Positions 21,015 through 31,580 of a stretch of 31,769 nucleotides of DNA are shown in pieces. The DNA lies in the NCBI GenBank assembly GCA_003833135.1, contig QZLH01000104.1:1-31769 (forward strand), in the 5' to 3' direction. The position numbers and the translations under genes were made by a program. This stretch comes from Oehlia diaphana. Its lineage: Eukaryota > Glomeromycota > Glomeromycetes > Glomerales > Glomeraceae. The notes beneath the pieces are model-generated. The model made no database searches. It had not been told where the DNA came from and saw nothing but the letters and a program-made list of their open reading frames with translations. The number at the start of each line of letters is the position of its first letter. Positions within the stretch are counted from its first letter, which is position 1.

Positions 21015-22687
21015 ATGTCAACTTCAGAAGAAAAAACGTTTGCATCGCTGGTAAAAAATTATTTTTTGCTCGAATGATTTAAATCTTGTATAGGTATTAA
21101 CGAAAGTATAGGGTATTATTGAACCTTTATGTAAAGCTTGTGAACAATGTAAGTATAAAACACCTACAGAAATACAGGCAGCAGCTATTCCTTGGGCATT
21201 ACAAGGAAGAGACATAATCGGGTTAGCACAAACTGGGTCGGGTAAAACAGCAGCATTTGCTTTGCCTATTTTACAAGCATTATGGGAAGCACCACAAGGT
21301 CTATTTGCATGCATATTAGCACCAACCAGGTAATTGATCAGAAGGAAATTTTTTCTTCGAAAGAAATTTAACTTACTTTTTTTTAGAGAATTGGCATATC
21401 AAATATCGGAATCGGTTGAGTCCTTGGGATCCATAATTGGAGTTCGATGTGCAGTTATAGTTGGTGGTATGGATATGATGTCACAGGCCATTGCATTATC
21501 CAAAAAACCACATATTATTGTAGCTACACCTGGAAGATTTCAAGATCATTTAGAGAACACGAAAGGATTTAGTTTAAGAAATTTAAAATACTTGGTAACT
21601 ATATTATTTTATAATAGAAAAATTTTAATTTTAAAATTAAATTAATTAAATTATAATTTTCTTTTAAGGTTATGGACGAAGCTGATAAATTATTAGATAT
21701 GGACTTTGGGCCAGTTATTGATAAGATATTAAAGGTTATTCCTAAAGAGAGAAATACATTTCTTTTTTCGGCCACTATGACTACAAAAGTAGCAAAATTA
21801 CAAAGAGCTTCATTGATGAATCCAGTAAAAGTTGAAGTTTCTTCAAAGTAAGTTCACTAATTATACATATAATAAAATTTTTTTTACTTTAATACTCTTT
21901 TTAATCCTCTTTTGGTTTAGATATTCTACGGTGTCAACTCTACTTCAATATTATTTATTTTTTCCATTAAAACATAAAGATTGCTATCTGGTTTATTTGT
22001 GTAATGAATTAGCCGGTAATTCAATAATTATATTTACCAGAACATGTAATGATACACAAAGGCTTGCATTGTTACTAAGGAATCTTGGATTTCCGGCCAT
22101 TCCGTTACATGGACAATTGTCACAAACAAAAAGATTGGGTTCATTAAATAAATTTAAGGCAGGAAATCGGAATATCTTAGTAGCAACAGATGTTGCGTCA
22201 CGGTAAGTTAAAAGTATTTCTGAGTTGTTTTTTTATTCTCACTTTCTCGCTAAACGAACTTTTTTTTGTGGTATTTAGAGGGCTTGATATACCTTTAGTG
22301 GATGTAGTGATTAATTTTGATATACCTGCAAATAGCAAAGATTATATACATAGAGTAGGAAGGACAGCAAGGGCAGGTAGATCAGGTAAATCAATTACAC
22401 TAGTAACACAATACGATGTAGAATTGCTTCAAAGAATTGAACATGTTATCGGGAAAAAAATGGATTTGTTTCCAATTGGTAGTAAAGATGATGTTATGTT
22501 ATTACAAGAGAGAGTTAGTGAAGCTCAAAGAATCGCTACCTTGGAAATGAAAGAAGAACAACAACAAAAGAAAGGAAGCAAAAGAATTAGAAGTGAAGGA
22601 AATGATGATGATTTTAGAGATAGAGAAGATAGAGACATTATCCAATATAATAAACTCGGAAAGAAAGCAAAGAAAATCAGAAGATAG
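21015..22687 (+). CDS. RRP3: DEAD-box ATP-dependent RNA helicase RRP3/DDX47
   Basis: Six exons (21015-21050, 21112-21329, 21387-21594, 21669-21847, 21921-22202, 22279-22687) join in frame to 443 residues. Motifs are in order: Q-motif (FASLGI...TPTEIQ), Walker A AQTGSGKT (51-58), PTREL (83-87), GG, TPGR, DEAD in [10 protein letters not shown] (155-164), SAT (188-190), IIFTRT, ATDVASRGLDIP and [11 protein letters not shown] (332-342). The block [20 protein letters not shown] is characteristic of Rrp3/DDX47, which unwinds pre-rRNA in the nucleolar small-subunit processome. The tail is basic (KKAKKIRR), suiting nucleolar location. The first intron uses the second TATAG acceptor; the first would run into a stop. 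It shares a promoter region with the SYF2 gene. Confidence 0.93.
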
Positions 22688-23637
22688 TTCATATGAAAAA
22701 TAATGTGATATATAAAAGAGATAATTATTGTGTTACTTTGTTACGTGATTATCTTAAATTAATGTAATTTAATCTGGTATTACTCATTAATCGGCAGGAT
22801 CCCGAGAACTAAGCTACAATCCGTTAAAATCATCATCAAGAATGATTTATAAATAATATATTATGATTTTTAATTTAATGAATAAAGTCAAGTTGATGGG
22901 TATCACTTTTTTAAAAAATTGCTTTCAGTGATCATTGATTAATCTTGTTATAATTCTTGGATTAATTTTAGCAGCATTACTTAATAGGGAATATTAATTT
23001 ATAGTGTGATAGACAAGGATTTTTTTATTTATTTATAGTTGCATACTGTAAGTTTGATTATTTGGGTTTAGTGTCATTTATTAGGTAACCATTAAACAAG
23101 TTTGTATTTTTCTATTAAATTTGATTTGTTGAAATATGTGTAATGAATGAAATGGTGAAAGAATAATTATCTATTAAAATTCCATTTTACTTGTTCCTTT
23201 TTTTTCTTCAGTTTACTTTATATATAACATATATACATATGTATATATATTTTTTTTTTTAAATTAGATGTTACAATAATATTTTTTGCGAAACCAACGT
23301 TCGGTTCAGTTTTTATAATAAAACTATTTCTTCAGTCCCGTTTCTTCTTGTTACTCCATAAAACAAATAAACTTTTAATAGTTGAAAATATAATTTAACC
23401 TTTTGCTTAAGAACGAAAATTATTTCCTTCATTTTATGGTTCAAGAGAATTACCTTCCATTTCTTCCATTTCCAATATATAAGTAAATTAACTAATCTTT
23501 ATTTGTCCACACAATTCACCCTTTAAAAAAAAGCCAAGAAATACGTTGAAATATATTTGTACAAATAATAAAATATTTTTAACGGATAGTATATCATATA
23601 TAACTTTTCTTGGCAAAAAAGAATAATTATATTTCAT
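22688..23637. other. Intergenic, RRP3 3' flank and membrane-protein promoter
   Basis: AT-rich, with several T-runs (about 23,250-23,262) and no gene. It holds the 3' UTR of the helicase and the promoter and leader of the next gene on the same strand. Nothing else recognised. Confidence 0.6.
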
Positions 23638-24858
23638 GTGATAATAATGAAGCCTTGTTGCTTCGTTATTCTTGTATTTATTTCGGTAATATTTACCGTT
23701 AAAGAAGGAGAATGGGGAAATGAAGGAGGAATAAGAGGAGTAAATTCTTTACCTATATCAAGTATTAATAATCAAAACGAAGAAATATCATTAGCAAAAC
23801 GTTGGCATACGGGTAAAATATTAGTAAGAAATCCTGGGGAAGAAGGAGAAGATTACAAAAAACATCCAAATTCATCACAAAATCCAACCAATCAGGCAAA
23901 AGCCGTTAATAGTAATAACAAAGGAAAAGATGATGAAACACCAAATGCTCAAAATCAAAATGTTGAAAATGCTAATAGTACTGCTAAAAAATTAGAAGAA
24001 GAAACTCAAACCATTAATAGAGTTATTGTTGTATTGGGTTCACTCGGTGCTTCTTTATTATTGGTTGCTATTGCTATTGCCGTGTTATATTGGAAAGTTA
24101 GGAGACAACAAAAATTAGTGAAAAGTGTTAGATTTCACGAATCTGAAATATTAAAAGTTGGAGGAGAGGGAAATACTGATGATAATAACAATAATAATAA
24201 TAACAATAATAACAATAACAATAATGGAAATGGAAGTAGAAATGGGAAAGGAGATACTGGAAGTGGTGTAGGTGGTGGTGAAACGAGTATAGGAGATGAT
24301 AGCGAAGATTTGTTTACTCCAGTAAGAAGTGAAAAATCAATTGTAATTAATCCTAATTCATCGAGTGGTGTTAATAACGGAATTGGTGTTGGGATTGTTG
24401 GTGATAAGGTTAATAATGTAACATCAGAATCACAACGTATACAAATTCATATACAACAACAACTATCTCCACAACCAACTGCTCCACCGGCAGAGAAATT
24501 AGTTGAAGATAATAATGATTTGGACATTGATATTAGTGGTAGCAATCTTTCTACTCCACCTTTATTAGCTCCACCAGCCTATACACCGACAGCTCCACCA
24601 ATATACGCTTTACCACATACTCCAATCGAGTTGTATTCAGATGAAAATACTTATCAACATAATCCAGAAAGTAATAATAATAATGGAGGGGCTTTTATAA
24701 GGATGCCCTTATCTGCCTGGTACGCTGCTGGTCCAACGTCGCAAATTAATATTCCCACTACAATAATACAACCTGCAACAAATTTAAATTCATCCTTTAG
24801 TTCACGTGAAAATAATGATGAAAATGATAGATCTACACATCAAAGACAGACTATATAA
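23638..24858 (+). CDS. Single-pass membrane protein with poly-Asn and two PPxY motifs
   Basis: A single exon of 406 residues; a start at the second ATG (23647, MKPCC) is equally possible. A signal peptide (about 1-21) precedes a hydrophilic, Asn-rich outside part with a dibasic KR near 54-55 (possible Kex2 site) and glycosylation-type NxS/T sites. The membrane helix is at about 129-151 (VIVVLGSLGASLLLVAIAIA), followed by basic KVRRQQK. The cytosolic tail of ~250 residues has 14 consecutive Asn (183-196), a Gly/Ser stretch, and APPAYTPTAPPIYALP (312-326) with two PPxY motifs that can bind WW domains. No known enzymatic domain. It is built like the smaller PPxY protein at 13,907. Possibly a cell-surface sensor or adaptor for a Nedd4/Rsp5-type ligase; this is inference. 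Confidence 0.75.
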   Translation: MIIMKPCCFVILVFISVIFTVKEGEWGNEGGIRGVNSLPISSINNQNEEISLAKRWHTGKILVRNPGEEGEDYKKHPNSSQNPTNQAKAVNSNNKGKDDETPNAQNQNVENANSTAKKLEEETQTINRVIVVLGSLGASLLLVAIAIAVLYWKVRRQQKLVKSVRFHESEILKVGGEGNTDDNNNNNNNNNNNNNNGNGSRNGKGDTGSGVGGGETSIGDDSEDLFTPVRSEKSIVINPNSSSGVNNGIGVGIVGDKVNNVTSESQRIQIHIQQQLSPQPTAPPAEKLVEDNNDLDIDISGSNLSTPPLLAPPAYTPTAPPIYALPHTPIELYSDENTYQHNPESNNNNGGAFIRMPLSAWYAAGPTSQINIPTTIIQPATNLNSSFSSRENNDENDRSTHQRQTI

Positions 24859-25498
24859 AAGACATTCTTATGTTGCTGTAAAAAACATTTTTATTAACAT
24901 TATTATTTTGATTTTCTTCTTTAATGATTTTTTTTTTTTTTAAAAAAAAAAAAAAAATCTTGTAGATATTTATATTTCCTTAAACTACATTATTTTCTTT
25001 TAGGGTTTAATAAATAGTAGGCTGATATTTTGTAGAAATGGGAAATTGGTAAAAGTGGGATGATTATTATTATATTATGTAAACTTATTTTTAAATGGAT
25101 TTTATCCTGAAGAAAAGGGTGAATTTTATTTATTATTTATTATTGTGTATTAGTAGCTTAATATTCCCTTCCTTTTCAAACTCTTATTAATTCTTTTCTT
25201 TCTTTACAAAAAGAAGGGATATTCATAAAAAAAATTACGTTTCTTAATATACTTTTCTTCTTTTGTACATAGAGCCTTTACTTTTTTTAAAAAAAAAATC
25301 AATTTAATTAAAATTTTATGCATTTTTAACACTTTTTTATTCGTGTAACCTATGATGTGATGTGAAAAATAAATTCACTACCAAGTAAATTTTAACATTT
25401 GATTTAATGAATAATAAATAGACAAAACTCAAATTCAAAACAAGAAAACGTGTAAAATTATTTTTTAAATTACTTATAATTTAATTACGAATTCTAAG
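24859..25498. other. Convergent intergenic region
   Basis: The PPxY membrane protein gene and the dynactin gene end toward each other. The stretch has T- and A-homopolymers (about 24,928-24,956), AT-rich 3' UTR-like sequence and no gene. Confidence 0.65.
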
Positions 25499-27459
25499 TT
25501 ACTTGCGGTTAGAATTACCACTAGAGCCTCTTGAGGTCACTCCTTTAGACCCAGAAGGTTCTGATCTTGGTCCTGAAACTAATGTACCGCTTACTCCTGA
25601 AGGTGGTTTAATAACAGGACCTAAACCTATTACGGTCCAGAAAGATAAAGTTCTTGTACTTTCATCAGCAGTAAAATCACCACTTGTAGCTTTCAAAGAA
25701 CTAGTCTCATCTAATGTCTTTTCTTCGGTTACAGCGCCATCATTCTCATTGTTTTTACAAGTGTACGTAACCAGAAGAGGAAACTACAAAATTTAAATTA
25801 TAGTAAAATTAATAATAAAAAAAAAAAGATTATTAAAAAAAAAAAGAATTTTTCAATAATAAACGTACTCTGAATTCTTCAACTTCGGCTAACGGAGTAA
25901 TTTCAACAATGATACTTGTAGAGTCACCACGTCTTTCATAAATACCAATAGAATTAGGTGCAGTACGTGATTTTGAAGCAATTAAATCTGGTTCCTCGTA
26001 TTCCCATAAACCATCATACGGTGTAATATTAAAGTGTGGAGCAAGAATGTTAACTTTTCCACATTCATTAGTTTCCTCTTGTGTAGTTAAATCCACTGAA
26101 ATTTCTTCGTCTAATGGGTTTGAAAATTTAAGAACAATTTGTGTACGTTGATTAAGAATAAGTTTTGGTAAACTTGCAATAGAAATCTTCGGTATGTTAT
26201 TTCTATGAGAGAAAAATTCAATTAAAAAAACTCTTAATCTTAACTTAGAAATCAGAATAAATAAAATTTAGTCTTACAACGCAACAAGTTTAATCTTGAA
26301 TTTAGTTGATTGAGCTTTTTGCTCTGGTTTAATAAGAATATGCCGACATGAACGACATCTTTTTACGCGTTTAGTGCGAAGATGAATACGTTGTGGCTGA
26401 AGACGCCTAAAAGCAATTATCATTAAAATAAAAATTTGTGAAGTAAAATAAATACATTAATGAATTGTTACTCACTCCACTTTGTAAGGTTGATCACTAA
26501 GTTGATTAATTCTTTGAGTTAATGTAGTAACTATAATTAAAATTAAAAATCAGATCTTTCTCATACTATAAAAAACAGATCAAAGAATCTTTATACTTTG
26601 ATTAACATCTTTTAACTGAACCAAATCATCAACTAATCCGCTTTCAATTTCAACTTTTGCAACAGCTTCATATGGTACAATATCATCCGACTTTTGCTGA
26701 TTATTAGACACCATACCGCCATATCTGTTACTAAAACTACTCATTCCCGGAATAGATAGTAAAGAAGAGGGAAGAGCAGTCGAAGGTGTATTAAGGCGCA
26801 TATGTTTTTCAAAATGGTCTTTAAGATGATCAAATTCTTTAACATCTGGTCTTTCATCTTCGGTTCTTTGAAGTTGTACTAGGGTAAAGTTTTTTAATTT
26901 AGAAAAAAATATACTTATAAATATTTATAATTAAAAAACTATTTATATATTTACAAGCTAAACCAGTGGCTTTTTCGAAAGTCATGCCTATTTCTTGTGA
27001 ATCCCAACGACAAACACCACATGAAAGATAATATGGTGCACCAGTGGCAGAAACAGTAGGTACAGGTACAGTAGTGGGTGAGATAGGAGATGGAGGCGGT
27101 TGTGGCTCACTGCTAGGTAGAACTGAAAGTGTATTTTGACAAATTGGACATTGAAAACAATTACGTGCACACCTATTTCTCTCGCTTTTCACACTAGCTG
27201 TGGGAACTTCAAATAAGCAATTAGGACAATAATAACTAACAATTTCTTCTTGCACGCATCTAGGGCATCTTATTTGATGACAATCGTTACAAAAATAGAG
27301 TTTAGATATAGAAAAAGTAGAAAATTGTATTCTAGGAGAATCAATATTAAAAGTCTCTTCATTTTCCGACTCTAAACTAATATTTACATCAGGACAACTA
27401 CAATTATAGTGTACATAAGGTCGTATATGTCTTATTTCTGTTTGTGAAGGACTAGACAT
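25499..27459 (-). CDS. DCTN4: Dynactin subunit 4 (p62)
   Basis: Six exons (26955-27459, 26597-26878, 26476-26530, 26278-26406, 25869-26202, 25499-25783) join in frame to 529 residues. The N-terminus has the Cys-rich zinc-binding region of dynactin p62: CSCPDV, CNDCHQIRCPRC, YYCPNC, CARNCFQCPICQNTL and LSCGVCRWDS. The middle has LQPQRIHLRTKRVKRCRSCR then HILIKPE..STKFKIKLVA, a strongly conserved p62 block, followed by beta-rich segments (NNIPKISIASLPKL, LKFSNPL). p62 sits in the pointed-end complex of dynactin, which links dynein to cargo. The C-terminal ~40 residues (PPSGVSGTLVSGPRSEPSGS...) are low-complexity; human DCTN4 is about 460 residues, so this copy is somewhat longer. All introns are short and phase-consistent. 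Confidence 0.9.
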
Positions 27460-28068
27460 TTTTATTGATCTAATGTATTATTTTCTTATGAACTTTAAGA
27501 ATAAACCAGTTGAAAGAAAAAAACCGTCCATCGGTTACACAAGCAGCACCGTCACACTTCTTTTTACCCCCACTTTCACTTCCACAATGTCTTTTTAAAA
27601 ATATACGTTTAATCGATACCATCTAACAATTAACAAGGTTAGATTTTTCCGGCATTTCGGTCATTTCGGTTCAGAAATTTAACTACACTTTATGGACAAT
27701 ATGAAAATAACAATGTATATAACATTACTCCGCAAATGCATTGGAAAATGTCGAAATTATTCCTCATTATTCCTTTAACAAATAATGATTAATTATATTT
27801 TGGTTTTCGCGCAATGAATATTGTCACCAGCTTCTTAAGGTTACACGAATCATTATATATAACGTATATACTACGTATATGGTGTATACTCCAAAAAATT
27901 TTCACCACCTTAAAAAAACAAAATTTTAAAAAACTGCAGTCAGATTTTGAATAATTATAATAATACGCCAAAATTTTTTATAATTTAGGCCAATATTATA
28001 ATAGTATTTTAATTCCAGCCAAATTCACCATTATTTATTTTAAGACAATATTTTGGTTTAAATAGCTA
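27460..28068. other. Intergenic upstream of dynactin gene
   Basis: About 600 bases with no supported gene. It should hold the DCTN4 promoter. A short minus ORF near 27,789-27,971 has no recognisable content. Confidence 0.6.
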
Positions 28069-28332
28069 CCGTATATCGCGGGGGTTTGACCCTGTACCCC
28101 CGGGTACTAAACAAAGCTTAAAAATTCCGTTTTTGCGAATATCACACGATCTACCGGTCCAATTTGAGCGATCTTTTTTTTATTTTGAAGGGAACTATCA
28201 ATCAAAAAAAGTTCGCACGAATCTGATCACTGGATCACGAGATAAATGTAAAATACCCCCCCCCCAGGGTACTATGAAATTTTTCAAGAGGGGTATTATG
28301 CATAGGGGGGTACTATGGCCCGCGATATATGG
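28069..28332. mobile_element. MITE, 264 bp, TA-flanked
   Basis: The left end CCGTATATCGCGGG and the inverted right end CCATATATCGCGGG match at 13 of 14 bases. Both are flanked by TA (28067-28068 and 28333-28334). GTACCCCC-type subterminal blocks recur inside both ends, and a run of 10 C lies at 28,256-28,265. Its GC content is far higher than the neighbourhood. No ORF belongs to it. Confidence 0.8.
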
Positions 28333-28334
28333 TA

Positions 28335-28694
28335 ATTATCATTTTTTTACTAAAGTATTTAATTTTATTCATTCAAAATATAACATTACAATGCTTTATC
28401 TAAATTTTTATTGGCTGATTTCTAGTTATATAACTTTGAAACAATTTTAAGTAGCACTATATGCAATCAAAAATATATGGATACCTCTCAAACAGTGCTT
28501 AAAGTAGAAATCAAATTTTACCAGTCAAGAATCTGGAATGAAAATTATTTTACCGGACAAGGATCCAGAATTTCTTAAAATTTACCGGCTTATAAATTTT
28601 AGTAAGAAAATTTATTTTTATTAAAAAAAAATTTGTATTTTTTGTTATTTATTAAAGAAAATTAATATTTTTTATTGAAAAAAAATTAAATTCT
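28335..28694. other. AT-rich stretch between MITE and hAT remnant
   Basis: No gene. It may include the 3' part and terminal region of the hAT element, but I could not identify its terminal inverted repeat. Confidence 0.5.
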
Positions 28695-29993
28695 TCATTT
28701 ACAAACACCATTCCAGATTTGCAATGCTCTAGTAAAATCAAATTTAGATAAATCTGTTTCTTCTAATCCAATCATCATCTAATAATGTAATGTCTCATTA
28801 TTTAAAGAGTTCCTCAAATCAGTTTTTATTAAATTCTGTTTAGAAAAACCACGTTCATACAGATGAGAAAGGAATTGAGTATATAATTCCTAATAATTTA
28901 ATAATATTAGGAAAAGTATCATAGTAAAATTCAAATAATCTTGGAAGTAATTTTTCAATTTTTATATTTCTAAAATTTGAATGTATCATAGCTTTGTACC
29001 TAAACCATTCTCCGCACAAATTAATATTATTAATTTCCTTTTTGTAAAATTCTGACAATATATTTAATTCCTCTTCCCCATAATTTGTGAGTTCTTTTTT
29101 ATTACTTGGCCAGTTTGCATGATCAAGTATTTTCATAAAATTAAGTAAAGAAATCTTTCTTGAATCTTTAAAACAACAGCTGATACAAATGATAAAATAT
29201 CAGCAATTAAATCAGCTTTATAATTTTCATTCCATAACAATTGATGTGCACAAATACTATAATTGTTTTCTTTTTTTTCTTCTGAAAAATTCAATAAAAA
29301 TTTATTTAAATGTTCGCCTAATGGTAATCTTCCATTATCATTATAATTCAAAATTGTTGTTGAATTTTATTGAGAGTTAACTCTATAATTGGATCTATAT
29401 CAGATATTTGAATATTTTTTCGTTGGAAAACTTTACTTAATGTAAAGAGATAACCAAGAATATCCCATAAAAAATGCAAAAAAGCAACCAATTTCCAATC
29501 ACAAATTTCTGTATATAAAGAAATAAAATTTTGTCTTTGAGAATTATTAGGTGTTGAAGTTATTGTTTCCAATAATATATCCATTAAAGGTTCAATTAAA
29601 AGACATAAATTTTTGATTGCTTCATACCAAGAAAGCCATCTAACTTCATAAATTTACTTGATTTTCAAAATTGGATGCTCTAGTATTTTTTGATATTTAT
29701 GTAAGATGTCTATTTTTTTGGTAGAATTAGAAAAAAAATTGTATACTGACTTTATAACATGTTCAACATGCTTGCAAAAATCTATTTTTTTTCAGCAGAA
29801 TTACAGGCTAAAGCAAGTCTATGCGTAATGCAATGTGTTATAAATAAACACTCATTTCTTTCTTTAAGTCTTGATGCTACTCCAGTTGATTTTCTTAACA
29901 TAACACTTGCTCTATCTGAAGCAAATGACATAAGTTTATTTGTTAAACCTGTAACAAAATCTGAATTAATTATAGATTAAATAAAATAGTATA

Positions 29994-30026
29994 CAGTTTA
30001 TGACATAATTATTCAGAATTTTTATT
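29994..30026 (+). repeat. Left terminal inverted repeat of Tc1 element
   Basis: About 30 bp with consensus CAGTTYAYRACATAAWTATY followed by CAGAATTTT. It pairs with 31294-31326. Confidence 0.85.
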
Positions 30027-30167
30027 TTTATGCATAAAGGAGTGCTGTCACACCAAGTCTTGTGCAATCAAAATAATAATTAAAATAGAAGTTGATCAGC
30101 CTTTTTTAAACATAAATATAATGTGAAAAATTCTCACCTGATTGTTTGTCAGCAGCAAAATAAAATC

Positions 30168-31202
30168 ATGGCAATGATGGCACCCACTTCAGTATTTGAA
30201 ATGCAAAGGTTAACTGTTAAGGAGCTATGGAATAATAATATACGAAAACCCTCTGAAATAATTAAAATGACTGGTTTTTCAAAGTTTACAGTATATGACA
30301 TTATCAATTGTCTAAAAAAAACAGGAAGTGTTGAACACTTACCCGTTCCTAGTTGTCCTCTTGTTTTGATACCAAAAAAACGTCAATATCTTGGCCGTCT
30401 TCTTAAAAATGATAATGCAACAACTTCAGCTTTAATGACAATAAAGCTGAATAATTTGTATCCAGATCTTAATGTATCAACCTGAACTGTACAACGTACT
30501 CTTAAAAATAAACTTAATTATATTGTTTGTAGACCATGGTCTATTCCTCTTCTTAAAGAAAGTCATGTTGAAGCTTGTCTTAAATGGGCCTTAAATTACA
30601 TCCAAGATGACTGGACTCACACAATTTTTTCGGATAAAAGTATATTTTAGACGTTTTGTAATACTCAAATTGTACGTTACAAGGCTGAAAACCCACATTT
30701 AGACATCCTATGGTAAAATATCCATATAAGGTTTATGTTTGAGATGCATTTTGCCATCAAGGGCTAATTGAAGTTGCATTATTTACAGAAAATATGAATT
30801 CTGCTAAATACTATGAAATCCTTCAATCTCAACTACTTCCTAATGCTTATCATATTGGTTATGGATGGAATTTTTAGCAGGACAATGCGCCAATACATAC
30901 CGTGAAGTTTACTCATCAATTTTTTGTGATTAATGATGTTCCGGTTATTGATTGGCCTGCAAACTTACCTGACTTGAACCCCATTGAAAATTTATGGGCG
31001 ATTCTTAAAGGAAATGTAGAAAAAAGGGTTAATAATTGGATTATGAAAAAAAAATCACTTAGTGCTAATGCTTTTTAAGGCATAATTCAGCAAGAATGGG
31101 ATAATATTGATAAAATAAAATCTCTTTTTTAGTTTAGCAGATAGCATGTCAGATCAGATTAACATGGTCATAGAAAATAATGGTTATACGATAAATTACT
31201 AA
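30168..31202 (+). pseudogene. Tc1 DD34E transposase, pseudogene
   Basis: The N-terminal helix-turn-helix reads RLTVKELWNNNIRKPSEIIK then MTGFSKFTVYDIINCLKKTG. The catalytic domain has SDKS (first Asp 30,633; usual SDES), QDNAPIHT (second Asp 30,881) and DLNPIENLWAILK (Glu 30,986). The second Asp and the Glu are separated by exactly 34 residues, giving DD34E. The frame is interrupted by TGA 30,483, TAG 30,648, TGA 30,740, TAG 30,875 and TAA 31,076. There is a frameshift near 30,700 and another in a T-run near 31,128. The natural end is TAA at 31,200. The protein would cut and paste the element; this copy cannot encode it. Confidence 0.88.
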
Positions 31203-31293
31203 CTTTTAAAGTATGTTTATCTGCATATCTTAAACTATTAATAGTATAAATTTAAAAATAAAAAAATAAAATTTATTATGTTTTTACATATTG

Positions 31294-31326
31294 TGATAAA
31301 ATTCTGGATATTTATGTTGTGAACTG
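31294..31326 (-). repeat. Right terminal inverted repeat of Tc1 element
   Basis: Inverted copy of 29994-30026 with a few transition differences. It ends AACTG next to the TA duplication. Confidence 0.85.
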
Positions 31327-31526
31327 TACAATATTATTTAAAAACTTGCCTTTTTTATCAAATAAATCAACAATTGCGTCAAAAATAGTTTTTGAATCTT
31401 TGCTTCTTAATTGAATTAATTTTAAAAAATGGATCTTAATATTTCTATACAAATAATTAAGGTTGCCTGCCGAAACCTATTTGGCCTAATGCCGAAAGGT
31501 GAAACCCCTTATATAGTGGTGAAACT

Positions 31527-31580
31527 GCGAAACTGCGAAACTGCCAAAACTTGCGAAACTGCCAAAATTTGCAAAACCTC
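31527..31580. repeat. Short GAAACTGC tandem repeat
   Basis: GCGAAACTGC / GCCAAAACTT words repeat several times directly beyond the point where hAT coding similarity fades. This may mark an insertion or an expansion at the 5' end of the hAT remnant. Confidence 0.6.

Larger units (their letters stand above)
29994..31326 (+). mobile_element. Tc1/mariner transposon, complete but dead, 1,333 bp
   Basis: It starts CAGTTTATGACATAATTATT and ends in the inverted counterpart (reverse complement CAGTTCACAACATAAATATC). It is flanked on both sides by TA (29992-29993 and 31327-31328), the Tc1/mariner target duplication. The inside encodes a DD34E transposase. The element lies in the hAT gene in the opposite orientation. 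Confidence 0.9.
28695..31460 (-). pseudogene. hAT-family (ZNF862/KIAA1586-like) transposase, broken and interrupted
   Basis: Read on the minus strand, fragments appear in hAT order. First comes FLKLIQLRSKDSKTIFDAIV (31,420-31,340). After the Tc1 insertion comes LMSFASDRASVML (catalytic Asp region, about 29,940-29,896), then LFITHCITHRLALAC, then EVRWLSW (29,649-29,629), the hallmark Trp motif. Helical domain fragments follow, and finally ERGFSKQNLIKTDLRNSLNN (about 28,850-28,790), the C-terminal dimerisation region, ending at TGA 28,697. The frame is broken by stops (for example FI-stop-S beside the insertion, KIK-stop-IYEVRW, LHY-stop-MMIG) and by frameshifts. One frameshift lies in an A8 run at about 29,784-29,791. 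The N-terminal BED/zinc-finger part is not visible; homology fades near 31,460. Family assignment rests on remembered motifs. Confidence 0.8.

Noticed and set aside
21024..21314. Minus-strand ORF of 96 codons
   Set aside because: Antisense to the helicase exon with Walker A.
25503..25796. Plus-strand ORF of 97 codons
   Set aside because: Antisense to the last dynactin exon.
28133..28450. Plus-strand ORF of 105 codons
   Set aside because: It runs across the MITE and out of its right end, so it is chance.
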